From assembly GCA_965657665.1 (NCBI GenBank), contig CBFHPF010000061.1:1-8365 (forward strand): a stretch of DNA of 8,365 nt, read 5' to 3'. Below, piece by piece: positions 6,789 through 8,365 of this stretch. The notes below the pieces were generated by a model. The model did not search any database. It saw nothing but the letters and a program-made list of their open reading frames with translations, and had not been told where the DNA came from. Every line of letters starts with the position of its first letter. Position 1 is the first letter of the stretch. Both the position numbers and the translations under genes were made by a program. Origin of the DNA: UBA8337 sp965657665 (GTDB taxonomy: Bacteria > Pseudomonadota > Alphaproteobacteria > RS24).

Positions 6789-6794
6789 AACAAA

Positions 6795-6800
6795 CTCCTT
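6795..6800 (-). promoter_or_regulatory. Strong Shine-Dalgarno fixing the small-protein start
   Basis: The minus strand reads AAGGAG at 6800-6795, with a six-base spacer to the ATG at 6788. It lies between the stop of the large gene (6811-6809) and this ATG, so the small protein has its own efficient ribosome site. This argues against the longer reading that begins within the large gene. Confidence 0.8.
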
Positions 6801-6808
6801 ATGAATGA

Positions 6809-8365
6809 TTACGGCCAAAGTTTCGTGCTGGCTGTACGCTTGCAAATATAGTTAACAACGCACCAACCAGATGTACCGATCGAGTGATCTGCGCAGGTGC
6901 CATCATCCGGTGCTAATGTGCGGCTGGTGTTTCGACCGCTATTCTCAAACACGAGACAGGCCTTGTTGCTTGAGTTCTTACCGTACACCAATGCTACGTG
7001 GTCCCAACCGGTTACACCGGCTGTGTTGCATGTAGCGAGCGTGGTTTGACCGCATGAATCAAACTGATGCGATGACGGTTGCGTCCAAGTGCTGCTGCTC
7101 CATGCGCCCATACCCATATTGCGGGCATTGGTCAGGTCTGATGAAGATGTGGCCATCTCATAGCCCGCCGGACATGCATTAATGTTACGAACATTGGTCT
7201 GTACAACACTCGTATGATGCGTGCCGTCTGCACGAACCAATGTCCAGGTCGAGCCGTTAGAGGTCTTATTAACCGCTGTAACGCTAACGGTTTTAGTCGC
7301 GGTTTTATGCGCCACGCCGTTTTTCTTGGCCTTAGCAACAATGGTTACATTGGTCGCACTCGCCGCGCTTTGGCTAGCCACTGTGTAAGACATGCGACCG
7401 GTTGAGCTGTTAATTGACAAAGATGAAAAACTCGAAGGCGTGCTGCTGAAAGAATATTCAATTGAATAGCCAGACTTATTGGCCTGCGCCAAGGCGCGGT
7501 TACGCCAGCCATCACAGCCTTTAAAGCTACTAATGCCGCCATCACCGTCATTCGCGGCAATGGTAAATGCACTCAGCATTGAGCTATTCCAGCTAATTGA
7601 CAAGTCAGACGGCGCGGCGGCAACAGCATCCCATTCGGTTTCGCTGAGGCCGCATGTACCTGCCGGAGCGGCATCACCTGCGGTGCTGGTTTTACAGCTG
7701 GCGAATTTGGTTTTGTCGCCGGATGAACTGTCCCATCCACCATTGCTCAAAGCCGTTTTATAGTCGGCGGCGGTCCACCCTGCTCCAGTCGCGGTGCTGA
7801 CACTGGCATAAGTTGTACCCGACGGGAAACCACTGGCTTCGGTAAGCAAGTCACGCATTTCAGCCGCTGTCGGCGTTGATGAGAATGTGTGCGAACGCAC
7901 TTTACTCGCCAACGCGGTCGTTGTTGACGAGCCAAGTGCCGCGGTTGTAATGCCCAGTGTCTTACACGCAATACCGGCAGTGATATTCGTGCCGTTGTTG
8001 CATATACCGGTCAAAGCTGACAGGCCGCTATCGACGCCCGCATCTTTCAGCAAATCTATTGTGGTATTGGATGCCGCATAATCGCCCGATGTAGCGGAGC
8101 TATCAGCAATCTTTTTCAGATACCAAGCACTGGCAGCGGTCTTAGAATAACCGGTGACAGTGGTCTGCCAATTGGCTTTGGTAGTGCCTGCTGCTGTGGC
8201 AAGAACAGTTTCGAGGTAGTCGATTTGCCAATCTGAGAGGCTGCTATCGATACCGCTATAATCAATACCTGAGCTATCCAAATCCGCTTGCGTCAGAGTG
8301 TTATTAGACACTTTCGGCAGCGCGACATTGGTCAAATAGAACTGATGCGTTGCTGCGGTTGTATA
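6809..8365 (-). CDS. Large Ser/Thr-rich, Cys-containing probable surface protein (partial)
   Basis: Unrecognised. The frame is open to the right edge with no stop, so the N-terminus, including any signal peptide, is outside the window; a TTG at 8335 is unlikely to be the start. Residues below are numbered from that codon (508 visible). By hand count about 30% of residues 1-200 are Ser or Thr, and the Cys total of twelve is even, both fitting an exported protein. Residues 1-245 look like small repeats opening with a T-x-A-[DE] helix cap, two of them with a Cys-x(11-13)-Cys loop (C112/C124, C214/C228). Residues about 285-355 (SLSINSSTGRMSY..., TVSVTAV) resemble an Ig-like/cadherin-like module of the He_PIG type. 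Residues about 380-500 form a compact domain with seven cysteines (388, 428, 436, 460, 481, 492, 498), ending WCVVNYICKR. The small secreted protein follows after 20 bases. An adhesin or appendage component is a guess, not shown. Confidence 0.75.
   Translation of the reverse strand, partial: YTTAATHQFYLTNVALPKVSNNTLTQADLDSSGIDYSGIDSSLSDWQIDYLETVLATAAGTTKANWQTTVTGYSKTAASAWYLKKIADSSATSGDYAASNTTIDLLKDAGVDSGLSALTGICNNGTNITAGIACKTLGITTAALGSSTTTALASKVRSHTFSSTPTAAEMRDLLTEASGFPSGTTYASVSTATGAGWTAADYKTALSNGGWDSSSGDKTKFASCKTSTAGDAAPAGTCGLSETEWDAVAAAPSDLSISWNSSMLSAFTIAANDGDGGISSFKGCDGWRNRALAQANKSGYSIEYSFSSTPSSFSSLSINSSTGRMSYTVASQSAASATNVTIVAKAKKNGVAHKTATKTVSVTAVNKTSNGSTWTLVRADGTHHTSVVQTNVRNINACPAGYEMATSSSDLTNARNMGMGAWSSSTWTQPSSHQFDSCGQTTLATCNTAGVTGWDHVALVYGKNSSNKACLVFENSGRNTSRTLAPDDGTCADHSIGTSGWCVVNYICKRTASTKLWP
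7631..7771 (-). repeat. Cys-loop protein module, copy 2
   Basis: Residues 189-235 of the large exported protein read as a helix (ADYKTALSNGGWDSSSG), then C214, thirteen residues, C228, then GLSETEWDAV. The layout follows copy 1: helix, a Gly-hydrophobic-Asp-Ser turn, a Cys-bounded loop and a second helix cap. The alignment was made by eye. Confidence 0.4.
7934..8065 (-). repeat. Cys-loop protein module, copy 1
   Basis: Residues 91-134 of the large exported protein read as a helix (IDLLKDAGVDSG), then C112, eleven residues, C124, then LGITTAAL. The pattern matches copy 2 in order and spacing, though not in DNA sequence, so this is an old or loosely conserved repeat. Confidence 0.4.

Noticed and set aside
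6789..6845. Longer N-terminus for the small exported protein
   Set aside because: It would start within the preceding gene and bury the signal peptide and the AAGGAG ribosome site.
8333..8335. TTG as the start of the large minus-strand protein
   Set aside because: The frame continues open to the window edge (ten more codons), no Shine-Dalgarno precedes the TTG, and no signal peptide follows, so the real start lies outside.

Overview
The window looks like a stretch of alphaproteobacterial chromosome of roughly balanced GC. The evidence is the order ntrX-trkA-trkH-dat-hfq with mazG next door, a neighbourhood typical of that class, and the alphaproteobacterial signature in Hfq (RDGHSQLVYKHAISTIMP). 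The order or genus cannot be fixed from the sequence.

Layout. Positions 22-5137 on the plus strand hold four tightly packed genes: the response regulator ntrX, the two parts of a Trk potassium uptake system (trkA and trkH), and dat, a D-amino acid aminotransferase. Gaps between them are 3 to 18 bases, so they probably form one transcript that continues from an upstream gene, likely ntrY, whose last codons may sit at the left edge. A 157-base leader with two clear hairpins then precedes hfq (5295-5519). On the opposite strand mazG (6319 to 5516) runs into hfq tail to tail, and the two coding regions overlap by a few bases. The gene hflX, which usually lies between hfq and mazG in related genomes, is not here.

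Right part. From 8365 down to 6435 on the minus strand lies an exported two-gene unit. The first gene is a long Ser/Thr/Ala-rich, cysteine-containing protein whose N-terminus lies outside the window. Twenty bases after it comes a small protein with a clear signal peptide. A good intrinsic terminator at 6403-6366 closes this unit and separates it from mazG. I recognise neither protein; they are the least explained part of the window.

How the genes fit together. NtrX (nitrogen/redox signalling), TrkAH (K+ uptake), Dat (D-Glu/D-Ala supply for the wall or D-amino acid breakdown), Hfq (RNA chaperone) and MazG (NTP clean-up) are housekeeping and stress functions. Three of them carry sequence departures worth checking: Hfq has unusual residues at its proximal and rim RNA-binding positions, TrkH lacks the usual glycine in its fourth pore loop, and NtrX has a deleted GAFTGA loop. 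No CRISPR array, tRNA, rRNA, insertion sequence or phage gene was seen, and no gap longer than 300 bases exists.
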